A DNA stretch of 7,100 nt from Sphingomonadales bacterium (GCA_016872125.1 VHBD01000077.1:1-7100), one strand, 5' to 3'. Positions 1 through 6,967 are shown, counted from the first letter of the stretch. Program-made: numbers and translations. Notes: generated by a model from the sequence alone, not told the origin.

Positions 1-994
1 GGGCAGGACTTACCACCTCCACCACAGGCCCGGTATAATAGTCAATACCCCGGGCGAGGCAAGGATCAAAGGTCAATTTCGAAGGGCTCGTCCCCAAACG
101 CTCGTAGGCCTCCACCATTCGCTGCGTTTCGTCCAATGCTAACTCGGTTTGTTCTCGCAAACCAGCATCACCTATGCAGTTCGGGTCCTGCATCCACCGG
201 GATACCGTATTGAGGTAAGTTTCCCAAGACATCACGGAACCATCCCTGCTCGAAGCTGGCAACGCCGACTGCAGATGTTCTACAGCATCGGAGCGCATGC
301 CCAATAGGACGAGCTCCGGTCCTACTTTGTCCCAACCTTGTTTGTCCAGTTTGTCCAGTAGAATCCCCAATTCTGCCCAGCGACCCGAGATTCCACCATA
401 GGCAGCTAACAAGGCCAGCAATCGACGATCGTTGACCTTGACCGCAAAAGAATGAAAGCCCAAAGCTTCCAAAACTTCTTGATAGATCCGAAGCAATTCG
501 GCACGATGAAAGGTGGAAATCTCATGTCCCACGATGTCAGCATCGCATTGCACAAATTCTCTGAATCGGCCTTTCTGAGGACGATCAGCCCGCCAAACAG
601 GTTGAATTTGATAACGCTTAAAAGGCCAAGCGATTTTGGAATGGTTCATCGCCACAAAGCGAGCCAAGGGCACCGTGAGATCGTAACGCAAGGCCTTTTC
701 GGCAATTAAGGGGACCAGGCCTTTGGGATTGGACCTTTGGTGCATCCATACCCCTTCTTCGATTCCTTCGGCAAAATTGCCTGAGTTCAGAACATGAAAA
801 ATCAGTTTATCGCCTTCGTCGCCGTATTTCCCGGTGAGAGTCACCAATTGCTCCATGGCAGGCGTTTCCAAAGGCCCGTAGCCGTATCGACGGAAGGCCT
901 CGGTAATGATTCCGAAAACATAGTGCCTACGCCGCATCTGGGCAGGTCCGAAATCTCGGGTTCCCCTGGCCAGGGTTGCTGCTTTGGGTTCCAT
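1..994 (-). CDS. hisS: Histidyl-tRNA synthetase, C-terminus cut by window edge
   Basis: This cytoplasmic class II aminoacyl-tRNA synthetase charges tRNA-His with histidine using ATP. The visible 331 residues hold most of the catalytic core. GTRDFGP lies at about residues 11-17. The family block YDLTVPLARFVAMN is at 104-117. Motif 2 runs from about 125 to 156 (FKRYQIQPVWRADRP with R135, then GRFREF). The histidine-binding signature ARGIDYYTG is at 314-322. The frame is open to the left edge. Bacterial HisRS is usually about 420-460 residues, so motif 3 and the C-terminal anticodon-binding domain should lie outside the window. The start is the ATG at 994-992, the first in frame after the dnaA stop and right where family members begin. 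It follows dnaA by 12 bp on the same strand with no room for a separate terminator, so it is probably co-transcribed with dnaA. No strong Shine-Dalgarno is seen; GGGG lies just upstream. Confidence 0.96.
   Translation of the reverse strand, partial: MEPKAATLARGTRDFGPAQMRRRHYVFGIITEAFRRYGYGPLETPAMEQLVTLTGKYGDEGDKLIFHVLNSGNFAEGIEEGVWMHQRSNPKGLVPLIAEKALRYDLTVPLARFVAMNHSKIAWPFKRYQIQPVWRADRPQKGRFREFVQCDADIVGHEISTFHRAELLRIYQEVLEALGFHSFAVKVNDRRLLALLAAYGGISGRWAELGILLDKLDKQGWDKVGPELVLLGMRSDAVEHLQSALPASSRDGSVMSWETYLNTVSRWMQDPNCIGDAGLREQTELALDETQRMVEAYERLGTSPSKLTFDPCLARGIDYYTGPVVEVVSPA
341..358. repeat. 9-bp tandem duplication inside hisS
   Basis: TTTGTCCAG occurs twice in direct succession (341-349 and 350-358). 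On the coding strand it is an in-frame repeat of CTGGACAAA, giving LDKLDK at HisRS residues 213-218. This lies in the insertion region between motif 2 and the GIDYYTG signature. It does not break the reading frame and is probably a neutral in-frame slippage product. Confidence 0.7.
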
Positions 995-1006
995 AACCCC
1001 GTAAAA

Positions 1007-2494
1007 TTAAACGGTAGTGGTTTTGATTTTCTTGAGGATATCGTCCACAAACCCTTTGAACCGGCGATCCGTTTCCATCAGATCTTCTACCGTCTGGCAC
1101 GAATGGATTACGGTGGAATGGTCCCTGCCGCCGAAATAATCCCCAATCGCCTTGAGGCTGTATTTGGTGAGTTTCTTGGCGAAGTACATGGAGATTTGCC
1201 TGGCCTGTACCACTTCCCGTTTGCGTGTTGTTGCCCGCAATAGATCGACAGGCAGATCAAAATATTCACAGACCATGGTCTGGATGGAATCGATGGAAAC
1301 CTCCGTCTGGGTATGCCTGGTGAAATTCTTGATTACAGTACGGGCCAGCTCTAAATCTGCTTGACGATTGCTCAACGTAGTGTAGGCTATAAGCGAAGTC
1401 AACGCGCCTTCCAGCTCCCGGACATTAGAATGAATGTTATGGGCGATGAACTCCACCACCTCGGCAGGTAATTCAATACCGTCCGCATACATTTTGCTCT
1501 GCAGAATGGCCAACCGGGTTTCGAAATCCGGCATCTGTAGGTCGGCAGAGAGTCCCCATTTGAAACGGGAGAGCAAACGATCCTCCAAACCGCGTAGATC
1601 TTTGGGGGGCCTATCGCTGGTGAGGATTAATTGCTTACCGTTCTGGTGGAGATGGTTGAAAATATGAAAGAAGACATCCTGGGTTTTCTCTTTGTTGGCG
1701 AGGTTGTGCACATCATCCAAGATCAAGACATCCATCATTTGGTAGAAATGGACGAAATCATTGGCCGAATGACTTTTGAGGGCATCCACAAATTGCTGGG
1801 TAAACTTCTCGGAGCTGACGTAAAGCACCGTTTTGTTCGGGTACAATTGACGAACCTGGTTACCGATGGCCTGGGCCAAGTGGGATTTGCCAAGACCTGT
1901 TCCACCGTACAACATCAAGGGATTGAAGGAAGTGGCCCCTGGTTTGGAAGCCACTGCGAGACCTGCAGACCTTGCAAGGCGGTTGCAGTCACCCTCTACA
2001 AAGGAATCGAAACGATAACGCGCATTCAGTTGTGAATCCACCTGCACTTTTTTGAGGCCGGGGATGACAAAAGGATTCTTGATGGACTGTCCGATGTTCA
2101 CGGGCATTTGGACTTCGGGCCCGCTTTGCTTCCCGGACCCACCGGGCATTTGTATAGTGTAGGGTCGGGCTTCGCCTTGATGGTGTTCCATCACCACCGA
2201 GTATTCCAAACGACCGCTGTGCCCCAGGACCCGTTTGATGGTCTTGTGCAGAAGATTCACGTAATGCTCTTCCAGCCATTCGTAGAAAAACTGGCTGGGA
2301 ACCTGGATGGTCAGCACATCGCCCAACATTTTGCTAGGAAGAATAGGCTCGAACCAAGTTTTGAAACTCTGAAGACTGATATTGTCCTTGATGATGCTCA
2401 AGCACTGCAACCATGCCTGGTCTTTGTCAAGAGGATTGGAAGATGAATGAGGTTGTTGGCTGGGCTCCACGTGCGGTCTGTCTTGGGGTTGCAA
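1007..2494 (-). CDS. dnaA: Chromosomal replication initiator DnaA
   Basis: DnaA is the AAA+ ATPase that binds DnaA boxes and opens the chromosome origin. From the TTG start the protein has 495 residues. Domain I begins near residue 26 (DQAWLQCLSIIKDNI, then FKTWFEP at 44-50). A variable linker (domain II) spans about 105-155. The AAA+ core has Walker A GGTGLGKS at 197-204, Walker B LILDDVH at 257-263, sensor 1 LTSD at 291-294, an arginine-finger segment EDRLLSRF at 304-311, and sensor 2 NVRELEGAL at 357-365. The C-terminal helix-turn-helix carries the DnaA signature GDYFGGRDHSTVIHSC at 451-466. All key residues are present. An in-frame TGA at 2500-2498 lies two codons upstream of the TTG, and the next in-frame ATG is codon 56, inside domain I. 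The start must therefore be TTG (2494), GTG (2470) or another non-ATG codon. The 24-residue N-terminal extension is polar and low-complexity. hisS follows 12 bp downstream. Neither dnaN nor an origin-like DnaA-box cluster is visible beside it. Confidence 0.97.
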   Translation of the reverse strand: MQPQDRPHVEPSQQPHSSSNPLDKDQAWLQCLSIIKDNISLQSFKTWFEPILPSKMLGDVLTIQVPSQFFYEWLEEHYVNLLHKTIKRVLGHSGRLEYSVVMEHHQGEARPYTIQMPGGSGKQSGPEVQMPVNIGQSIKNPFVIPGLKKVQVDSQLNARYRFDSFVEGDCNRLARSAGLAVASKPGATSFNPLMLYGGTGLGKSHLAQAIGNQVRQLYPNKTVLYVSSEKFTQQFVDALKSHSANDFVHFYQMMDVLILDDVHNLANKEKTQDVFFHIFNHLHQNGKQLILTSDRPPKDLRGLEDRLLSRFKWGLSADLQMPDFETRLAILQSKMYADGIELPAEVVEFIAHNIHSNVRELEGALTSLIAYTTLSNRQADLELARTVIKNFTRHTQTEVSIDSIQTMVCEYFDLPVDLLRATTRKREVVQARQISMYFAKKLTKYSLKAIGDYFGGRDHSTVIHSCQTVEDLMETDRRFKGFVDDILKKIKTTTV

Positions 2495-2557
2495 ATCTCA
2501 TACGAATTTCAACATGGAAGTCGCCAAATCAAAACAGGTTCTCTAAAAAAAATGCAT

Positions 2558-2589
2558 CAAAATCGTAAACCCCTGAATATCTGACTCAA
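2558..2589 (-). promoter_or_regulatory. Candidate dnaA promoter (Bacteroidota type, imperfect)
   Basis: Read on the minus strand, TTG (2589-2587) is followed after 19 bp by TACGATTTTG (2567-2558). This resembles the Bacteroidota TTG / TAnnTTTG pair but has two extra bases between TA and TTTG. The spacing between the two elements fits the family. Transcription would start near 2550, giving a leader of roughly 55 nt before the TTG start of dnaA. The -7 match is imperfect, so this is tentative. Confidence 0.3.
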
Positions 2590-2626
2590 TTTTTGGGGAT
2601 GTCGATGTGAATTTTTTGGGGGTCGA
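2588..2626. repeat. Pair of phased direct repeats at the dnaA promoter
   Basis: Two near-identical units lie in tandem: AATTTTTGGGGATGTCGA at 2588-2605 and AATTTTTTGGGGGTCGA at 2610-2626. They share AATTTTT, GGGG and GTCGA, and they start 22 bp apart, close to two helical turns. Each has a T-tract followed by a G-run. The pair covers and extends upstream of the candidate dnaA -33 TTG. The repeat is directly visible; a role as operator, UP-like element or curved DNA is inference. Confidence 0.6.
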
Positions 2627-2684
2627 AAATTTGCTTTTTTCAATTGTTCATTATGACAATGACTATCAGCAAATTAATTTAACG

Positions 2685-4409
2685 TTAACGATTATGGTTT
2701 CGTTGAAAGGGGGGTCGGCCTTGGGAACCCCGACGAGGTCCCGCGTAGGCTGGTTTATCCCCACCTCGACCTGCTTGTTTGGCGGTAACCTTCAAGCCCC
2801 TACCTCGAAAGCGGGCACCGTCAAATGAAGACTTGAGCTGATCCAACGAAGCCTGTTCACCTTCAATGGAAGTCCATGCATCACCCAAAATAATTTTGCC
2901 CAAATCTGCTTTCTGCAATCCGGAATGATCGAGCAGAAATTGCAGCATACTTGCTTTGTAGAAGCCGTCCTTGATGCCCAGGTTAATTTGTATCCCGGGT
3001 AAATCTTCGGCGTATTCTCGTCGGGGCCGGTCGCCGTTGTTGCTGGCGCTTGCTGAAGACAAGGCATTCGATTGCATCTCGGCGTCGTTTTGCAAGGAAT
3101 AGTAATGAAAGAGGCGTTCAAATTCCAACCATACAAGCTTTTGAATCAGGGCATCGCGATCCAGGCCGTCCAGCATGGGCTGCAAGTCCTGCAACAAGGC
3201 GCCGATTCGATCCAGCTTGGGATCCGCCTTGGCAATTTTGTCAAAAAAATGCCGAAGCTTAGTCTCGGCAATTTGAGAACCCGAAGGCACGGTCCCCTGC
3301 TGGAATTTGAATTTGAGTTGCTTCTCCATTTGGCGAAGTCGCATCATGTCCTTGGGGCCGAGAATCACCATGGAAACCCCTGCCTTGCCAGCTCTGGCCG
3401 TACGTCCGCTACGATGCGTGTACACCTCGGTATCATCGGGAATGGAATAATGCACAACGTGGGTTATATCCCTTACGTCAATCCCACGGGCGGCTACATC
3501 GGTGGCCACCATCAATTGCAAGGATCGCTCACGGAAGCGGGCCATCACCTTGTCGCGCTGCACCTGGGACAAATCCCCGTGCAATGCCTCGAGGTCGTAG
3601 CCTTCCCGAATCAATTTCTCGGTCAATTCTTGAGCCTCGGCTTTGGTACGGGTGAAGACAATCCCGTACATTTCCGGATGGGCGTCAATCAGGCGCTTGA
3701 GGGCTTCGTATTTGCGCGAGAAAGGAACCTGGTAAAACCAATGCTCCAACCTGGCGGGAGGTGCTGTACCGGCATCGCTGCGCAGGGTCTGCGCGTTCTG
3801 CAAGAAGCGGTCTGCCATTTTCTTGATTTCGGCGGGCATGGTGGCCGAGAATAACCAGGTACGGCAACGACCTGCAGCATGGGTCATGATATAATCCAGG
3901 TCATCGCGGAATCCCATGTCCAGCATTTCATCCGCTTCATCCAAGACAAGCGTCTTGACCGTGGCGAGATCCAAGGCCTTGCGTTCCATCAAGTCCATCA
4001 AGCGCCCAGGGGTCGCCACAACCACTTGCACCCCGGAACGAAGTTTGCTGATCTGGGTATGGATACCGGCTCCGCCGTAAACGGCAAGGATTTGAATACC
4101 GGACATGCGGGACGAGAATTTATGCAAATCCGAGGCAATCTGCACGCAGAGCTCCCGGGTTGGGCTAAGGACCAAGGCTTGGATGCCTTTGGCCTGCGGG
4201 TCCAAATGTTGCAACAATGGCAAACCGAATGCAGCCGTTTTGCCAGATCCGGTCTGGGCAAGCCCGAACAAGTCGTGATCGCCTGAAAGTAGAAGAGGGA
4301 TGGTCTGAGCCTGTATGGGCGTGGGGCTTTCGAAGCCGAGGTCTTGTACTCCGAGCAACAGCCCCGGAACTAGACCCAGGTCGGCAAAGCCCGGTACGGT
4401 TGAATTCAT
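2685..4409 (-). CDS. DEAD-box RNA helicase with DbpA-type RNA-binding domain (DeaD/CsdA-like)
   Basis: This is an ATP-dependent RNA helicase of 574 residues, probably acting on rRNA or mRNA structure and ribosome assembly. Motifs in order are: Q motif GFESPTPIQ 25-33, Walker A AQTGSGKT 51-58, Ia PTREL 83-87, GG 112-113, TPGR 133-136, DEAD 157-160, SAT 188-190, motif V ATDVAARGID 302-311 and motif VI HRSGRTAR 332-339. After a polar linker (about 441-466), residues 470-545 (IQINLGIKDGFYKASML onward) look like the DbpA/CsdA RNA-binding fold. The tail (about 534-574) is rich in R and G. The start is the ATG at 4409, where DEAD-box proteins normally begin just ahead of the Q motif. The frame stays open to 4688, but that part is antisense to cmk and looks nothing like the family. 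The architecture resembles E. coli DeaD/CsdA, but orthology among several paralogues cannot be settled here, so no symbol is given. It is divergent from cmk with only 30 bp between the starts. Confidence 0.95.
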   Translation of the reverse strand: MNSTVPGFADLGLVPGLLLGVQDLGFESPTPIQAQTIPLLLSGDHDLFGLAQTGSGKTAAFGLPLLQHLDPQAKGIQALVLSPTRELCVQIASDLHKFSSRMSGIQILAVYGGAGIHTQISKLRSGVQVVVATPGRLMDLMERKALDLATVKTLVLDEADEMLDMGFRDDLDYIMTHAAGRCRTWLFSATMPAEIKKMADRFLQNAQTLRSDAGTAPPARLEHWFYQVPFSRKYEALKRLIDAHPEMYGIVFTRTKAEAQELTEKLIREGYDLEALHGDLSQVQRDKVMARFRERSLQLMVATDVAARGIDVRDITHVVHYSIPDDTEVYTHRSGRTARAGKAGVSMVILGPKDMMRLRQMEKQLKFKFQQGTVPSGSQIAETKLRHFFDKIAKADPKLDRIGALLQDLQPMLDGLDRDALIQKLVWLEFERLFHYYSLQNDAEMQSNALSSASASNNGDRPRREYAEDLPGIQINLGIKDGFYKASMLQFLLDHSGLQKADLGKIILGDAWTSIEGEQASLDQLKSSFDGARFRGRGLKVTAKQAGRGGDKPAYAGPRRGSQGRPPFQRNHNR

Positions 4410-4416
4410 GTGGGCG

Positions 4417-4424
4417 CAAAGGTA
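4417..4424 (-). promoter_or_regulatory. Helicase promoter -7 element
   Basis: The minus strand reads TACCTTTG, a perfect TAnnTTTG Bacteroidota -7 element, followed by CG. The same ten bases (TACCTTTGCG) occur upstream of typA. Its last base lies 8 bp before the A of the helicase ATG (4409), so transcription should begin at about 4413-4409 and leave almost no 5' leader. No TTG is found at the usual -33 distance. Confidence 0.45.
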
Positions 4425-4427
4425 CGT

Positions 4428-4435
4428 TATTATTG
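4428..4435 (+). promoter_or_regulatory. Possible cmk promoter -7 element
   Basis: TATTATTG differs from TAnnTTTG at one position. It ends 5 bp before the proposed GTG start of cmk. A TTG lies at 4400-4402, 25 bp upstream, slightly farther than usual. If it is used, the cmk mRNA would also be leaderless or nearly so. Alternatively cmk is transcribed from farther upstream, inside the helicase gene. Confidence 0.22.
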
Positions 4436-4439
4436 CAGG

Positions 4440-5123
4440 GTGAAAGCCTTGACCATTGCCGTGGACGGTTATGCCTCCTGCGGCAAGAGTACCCTTGCCA
4501 AAGATTTGGCCTCTGCCTTGGGCTACCGGTACATCGATTCCGGTGCCATGTACCGCGCCGTGACCTGGTATTTGTTGGAGCATCGCCTTGCAGCGGAAGA
4601 AGGCCCATCCCTGCAGGCGGCTTTGGACAAGATCGTCTTGGACTTCGTGGCCAAGGATGGATCCACTGTTCTGACCCTCAACGGCCAAGAGCCGGGACTC
4701 GCACTGCGCTCAATGGAGGTCAATAGCATGGTTAGCCCCGTTTCGGCCTTGCATTCGGTACGCATTGCCATGGTGGAACGGCAACGAGCATTCTCAACCC
4801 GGGCAGGGTTAACCATGGACGGCCGGGATATCGGAACCTATGTGTTTCCCGAGGCCGAACTCAAAATTTTTATGCAATCACGACCCGAAATTCGAGCGGC
4901 TAGGCGTTTGGCCGAACTCCGCAAGGCCGGTGAACTGCAATGGACCCTGGATGAAGTCCTTACCAACCTGCGCGAACGAGATACCATGGACTCCAATCGT
5001 GACTTTGCACCCTTGCGACGCGCCGATGATGCCGTTGACCTGGACAACAGCGACATGAACCAGGAAGAGCAATTGGCCTGGGCCCTGGATCTTGCCTTGG
5101 CCAGAGGAGCCGTGCGCCCCTAA
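4440..5123 (+). CDS. cmk: Cytidylate kinase (CMP/dCMP kinase)
   Basis: This cytoplasmic enzyme phosphorylates CMP and dCMP to the diphosphates with ATP, in pyrimidine nucleotide supply for RNA and DNA. The 227-residue product has the usual length for short bacterial Cmk. The P-loop GYASCGKST is at 10-18. The NMP-binding segment YIDSGAMYRAVT is at 31-42. MDGRDIGTYVFP is at 126-137. The LID and following block, with RERDTMDSNRD and ADDAVDLDNS, runs from about 178 to 204. All the expected arginine and aspartate positions appear intact. I chose the GTG at 4440 because it places the P-loop at the family's usual distance (KALTIAVDG directly after the start). An in-frame GTG at 4410 would add ten unrelated residues and abut the helicase start codon. 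The gene is divergent from the helicase and convergent with typA, ending 15 bp from the typA stop, so it is probably a single-gene transcript. No Shine-Dalgarno is evident. Confidence 0.95.
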   Translation: MKALTIAVDGYASCGKSTLAKDLASALGYRYIDSGAMYRAVTWYLLEHRLAAEEGPSLQAALDKIVLDFVAKDGSTVLTLNGQEPGLALRSMEVNSMVSPVSALHSVRIAMVERQRAFSTRAGLTMDGRDIGTYVFPEAELKIFMQSRPEIRAARRLAELRKAGELQWTLDEVLTNLRERDTMDSNRDFAPLRRADDAVDLDNSDMNQEEQLAWALDLALARGAVRP

Positions 5124-5138
5124 GCCGCTACAAAGAAC

Positions 5139-6947
5139 TTACCCTTTACGCTTTCTGTCGGATTCCTTCAAGAAAATTTTGCGCATGCGCATGGATTTGG
5201 GGGTCACTTCGATCCATTCGTCTTCTTGGATATACTCCATCGCCTCTTCGAGCGAAAAACGCTTTGGAGGAGCAATTCTAGCATTGTCATCTTTGCCGGC
5301 AGCCCGCATATTGGTCAACTGCTTGCCTTTGATAACGTTCACCACCAAATCCCCGGGGCGGATATGCTCGCCGATGACCATGCCTTCGTAGATGTTCTCC
5401 CCGGATTCGACAAAAAACACCCCACGATCCTGCAATTTGTCCAAACTGTAGGCCGTCGCCAACCCGGTTTCCATCGAAACCAAGGAACCGTTGATGCGAC
5501 CAGGTATGTTTCCTTTCCAAGGCCTGAATTCCATGAAACGATGGGCCGAAATCGCCTCCCCCTGGGACATGGTCAACATCTGAGAGCGAAGACCCATCAA
5601 GGCTCTTGCCGGCATATCAAATTCCAAATGAATCCAATCCCCTTTAGGCTCCATCACCATCATCTCCCCCCTGCGCATGGTCACCAGTTCGATGATTTTA
5701 CCCGAAAACTCTTCCGGAACATCCACGACCAATTGCTCAAAAGGCTCATGCTTCACCCCTTCGATATGCCGAATCACCACAGTGGGCTGGCCCACCTGCA
5801 ATTCGTACCCTTCGCGGCGCATGGTTTCGATCAAGATGGACAAATGCAAAATGCCACGACCGTACACCAAATAGGAATCCGGGGAATCCGTATCCTCCAC
5901 CCTCAGGGCCAGGTTCTTCTCGGTCTCTTTGAAGAGGCGATCTCTCAGGTGCCTGGACGTCACCATTTTGCCTTCTTGCCCGAAGAACGGGGAATTGTTG
6001 ATGGTGAACATCATGCTCAGCGTTGGCTCGTCCACTTTGATCAAGGGTAGCGGCTCAGGCGCATCAACATCGCAGAGGGTATCCCCGATTTGAAAATCCT
6101 CCAGACCCACCACCGCACAGAGGTCACCGGCTTGGACCGATTCCACTTTGCGCCTGCCCAATCCCTCGAAGACGAACAATTCTTTGACCTTGCCCCGCTT
6201 GGCAGAACCATCGCCGGCCAGCAGAACCAAGGGCTGACCCTCGCGTATGGCGCCACGGTGCACACGGCCTATCGCAATTCGTCCCACGAAGGAGGAATAA
6301 TCCAAGGAGGTAATTTGCATTTGCAGAGTCCCCGAGTTGGGAATGGGCGCAGGTACATGGGCCAAAATGGCGTCCATTAGTGGCGCAAAGTCCTTGCCCA
6401 CGGCTTTCCAATCGTTGCCCATCCACCCTTGTTTGGAGGAACCGTACACGGTTGGGAAATCCAGCTGCTGTTCGTTGGCCCCCAAGTTGAAGAACAATTC
6501 AAAAACAGCATCGTGCACCTCGTCCGGGCGGCAATTTTCCTTGTCCACCTTGTTGATGACGACGATGGGGTGCAGGCCCAGCTCCAAGGCCTTGCTCAAC
6601 ACAAATCGGGTCTGGGGCATGGGCCCTTCGAAGGCATCCACCAACAAGAGCACCCCATCAGCCATTTTGAGGACACGCTCCACCTCCCCACCGAAATCCG
6701 AGTGACCCGGGGTATCGATGATGTTGATTTTGACGCCTTGGTATTCGACCGAGACGTTCTTGGAGAATATCGTAATGCCCCGCTCCCTCTCCAGGTCGTT
6801 ATTGTCCAAAATCAGCTCCCCTACCTCTTGATGAGGCTTGAAAAGACGGGTGAATTGCATGATTTTGTCCACCATGGTGGTTTTGCCGTGGTCAACGTGG
6901 GCGATGATAGCGATGTTGCGAAGGGCTGTTTCCGGCTGGGAATTCAT
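5139..6947 (-). CDS. typA: Ribosome-associated translational GTPase TypA/BipA
   Basis: TypA/BipA is an EF-G-like GTPase that binds the ribosome and aids 50S assembly and growth under stress such as cold. This product has 602 residues, the family's usual length. G motifs are G1 AHVDHGKT 16-23, G2 RGIT 56-59, G3 DTPGH 78-82, G4 NKVD 132-135 and G5 GSSK 169-172. H82 of DTPGH corresponds to the catalytic histidine of translational GTPases. Domain II (about 205-295) includes GRIAIGRVHRG. The EF-G-like domains follow (about 305-480). The TypA-specific C-terminal domain carries GKQLTNMRAAGKDDN at 541-555 and TPKSMRMRKIF at 583-593, which separate it from LepA and EF-G. The start is the ATG at 6947, seven residues ahead of the conserved LRNIAIIAHVDHGKTT block. 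It is convergent with cmk and divergent from tRNA-Asp. A TAnnTTTG promoter element lies 31 bp upstream. Confidence 0.98.
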   Translation of the reverse strand: MNSQPETALRNIAIIAHVDHGKTTMVDKIMQFTRLFKPHQEVGELILDNNDLERERGITIFSKNVSVEYQGVKINIIDTPGHSDFGGEVERVLKMADGVLLLVDAFEGPMPQTRFVLSKALELGLHPIVVINKVDKENCRPDEVHDAVFELFFNLGANEQQLDFPTVYGSSKQGWMGNDWKAVGKDFAPLMDAILAHVPAPIPNSGTLQMQITSLDYSSFVGRIAIGRVHRGAIREGQPLVLLAGDGSAKRGKVKELFVFEGLGRRKVESVQAGDLCAVVGLEDFQIGDTLCDVDAPEPLPLIKVDEPTLSMMFTINNSPFFGQEGKMVTSRHLRDRLFKETEKNLALRVEDTDSPDSYLVYGRGILHLSILIETMRREGYELQVGQPTVVIRHIEGVKHEPFEQLVVDVPEEFSGKIIELVTMRRGEMMVMEPKGDWIHLEFDMPARALMGLRSQMLTMSQGEAISAHRFMEFRPWKGNIPGRINGSLVSMETGLATAYSLDKLQDRGVFFVESGENIYEGMVIGEHIRPGDLVVNVIKGKQLTNMRAAGKDDNARIAPPKRFSLEEAMEYIQEDEWIEVTPKSMRMRKIFLKESDRKRKG

Positions 6948-6967
6948 AGAGGGGGTTTATAATCCAT
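6944..6967 (-). other. Seven-codon leader ORF overlapping the typA start
   Basis: Minus-strand ATG at 6967-6965 opens a reading frame encoding MDYKPPL. Its TGA (6946-6944) overlaps the typA ATG as ATGA. It lies just downstream of the predicted typA transcription start (about 6971-6974). The arrangement would permit translational coupling or reinitiation. An ORF this short readily arises by chance, so expression is speculative. Confidence 0.15.

Larger units (their letters stand above)
2495..2684. other. 190-bp A+T-rich intergenic region upstream of dnaA
   Basis: This gap lies between the helicase stop and the dnaA start, both genes running on the minus strand. It is clearly richer in A+T than its surroundings and holds the candidate dnaA promoter and the paired A-tract/G-tract repeats listed separately. 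No DnaA box matching TTATNCACA is seen on either strand. There is no stem followed by a T-run on the minus strand, so a terminator after the helicase is not evident and read-through into dnaA is possible. I see no RNA gene or small coding region here. Confidence 0.6.

Noticed and set aside
794..2446. Several long plus-strand open frames opposite hisS and dnaA
   Set aside because: They are exactly antisense to strongly conserved protein-coding sequence, show no recognisable domain, and have no promoter or upstream context. They are shadows of the real genes.
2643..2660. ATTGT...ACAAT inverted repeat downstream of the helicase, considered as a terminator
   Set aside because: The stem is five A+T-rich pairs plus one wobble. 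On the minus strand it is followed by an A-run rather than a T-run.
2679..2688. TTAACGTTAA, a 10-bp palindrome overlapping the helicase stop codon
   Set aside because: It has no loop, is too short and A+T-rich to form a terminator, and is not followed by a T-run on the minus strand.
2755..2763. TTATCCCCA, one mismatch from the DnaA box TTATCCACA
   Set aside because: It is a single imperfect copy inside the helicase C-terminal coding region. No cluster or A+T-rich unwinding element accompanies it, so it does not support an origin.
3072..3854. A 260-codon plus-strand open frame opposite the helicase
   Set aside because: It mirrors the conserved helicase motifs on the other strand, its composition looks like antisense (rich in H, G and Q), and no family resemblance is seen.
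4410..4439. A cmk start at the GTG at 4410
   Set aside because: It would add ten residues with no family counterpart and would begin directly beside the helicase start codon, upstream of the candidate promoter element. The GTG at 4440 fits the Cmk N-terminus.
4410..4688. A 93-residue N-terminal extension of the helicase reading frame on the minus strand
   Set aside because: It is fully antisense to the P-loop half of cmk, its sequence does not resemble DEAD-box N-termini, and the ATG at 4409 gives the usual distance to the Q motif.
5124..5138. Bidirectional terminator between convergent cmk and typA
   Set aside because: The 15-bp gap shows no stem-loop or T-run. Termination must occur inside the opposing gene or be Rho-dependent.
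5226..6050. A 274-codon plus-strand open frame opposite typA
   Set aside because: It is antisense to conserved typA domains and unusually rich in His and Gln, as expected of a shadow frame.
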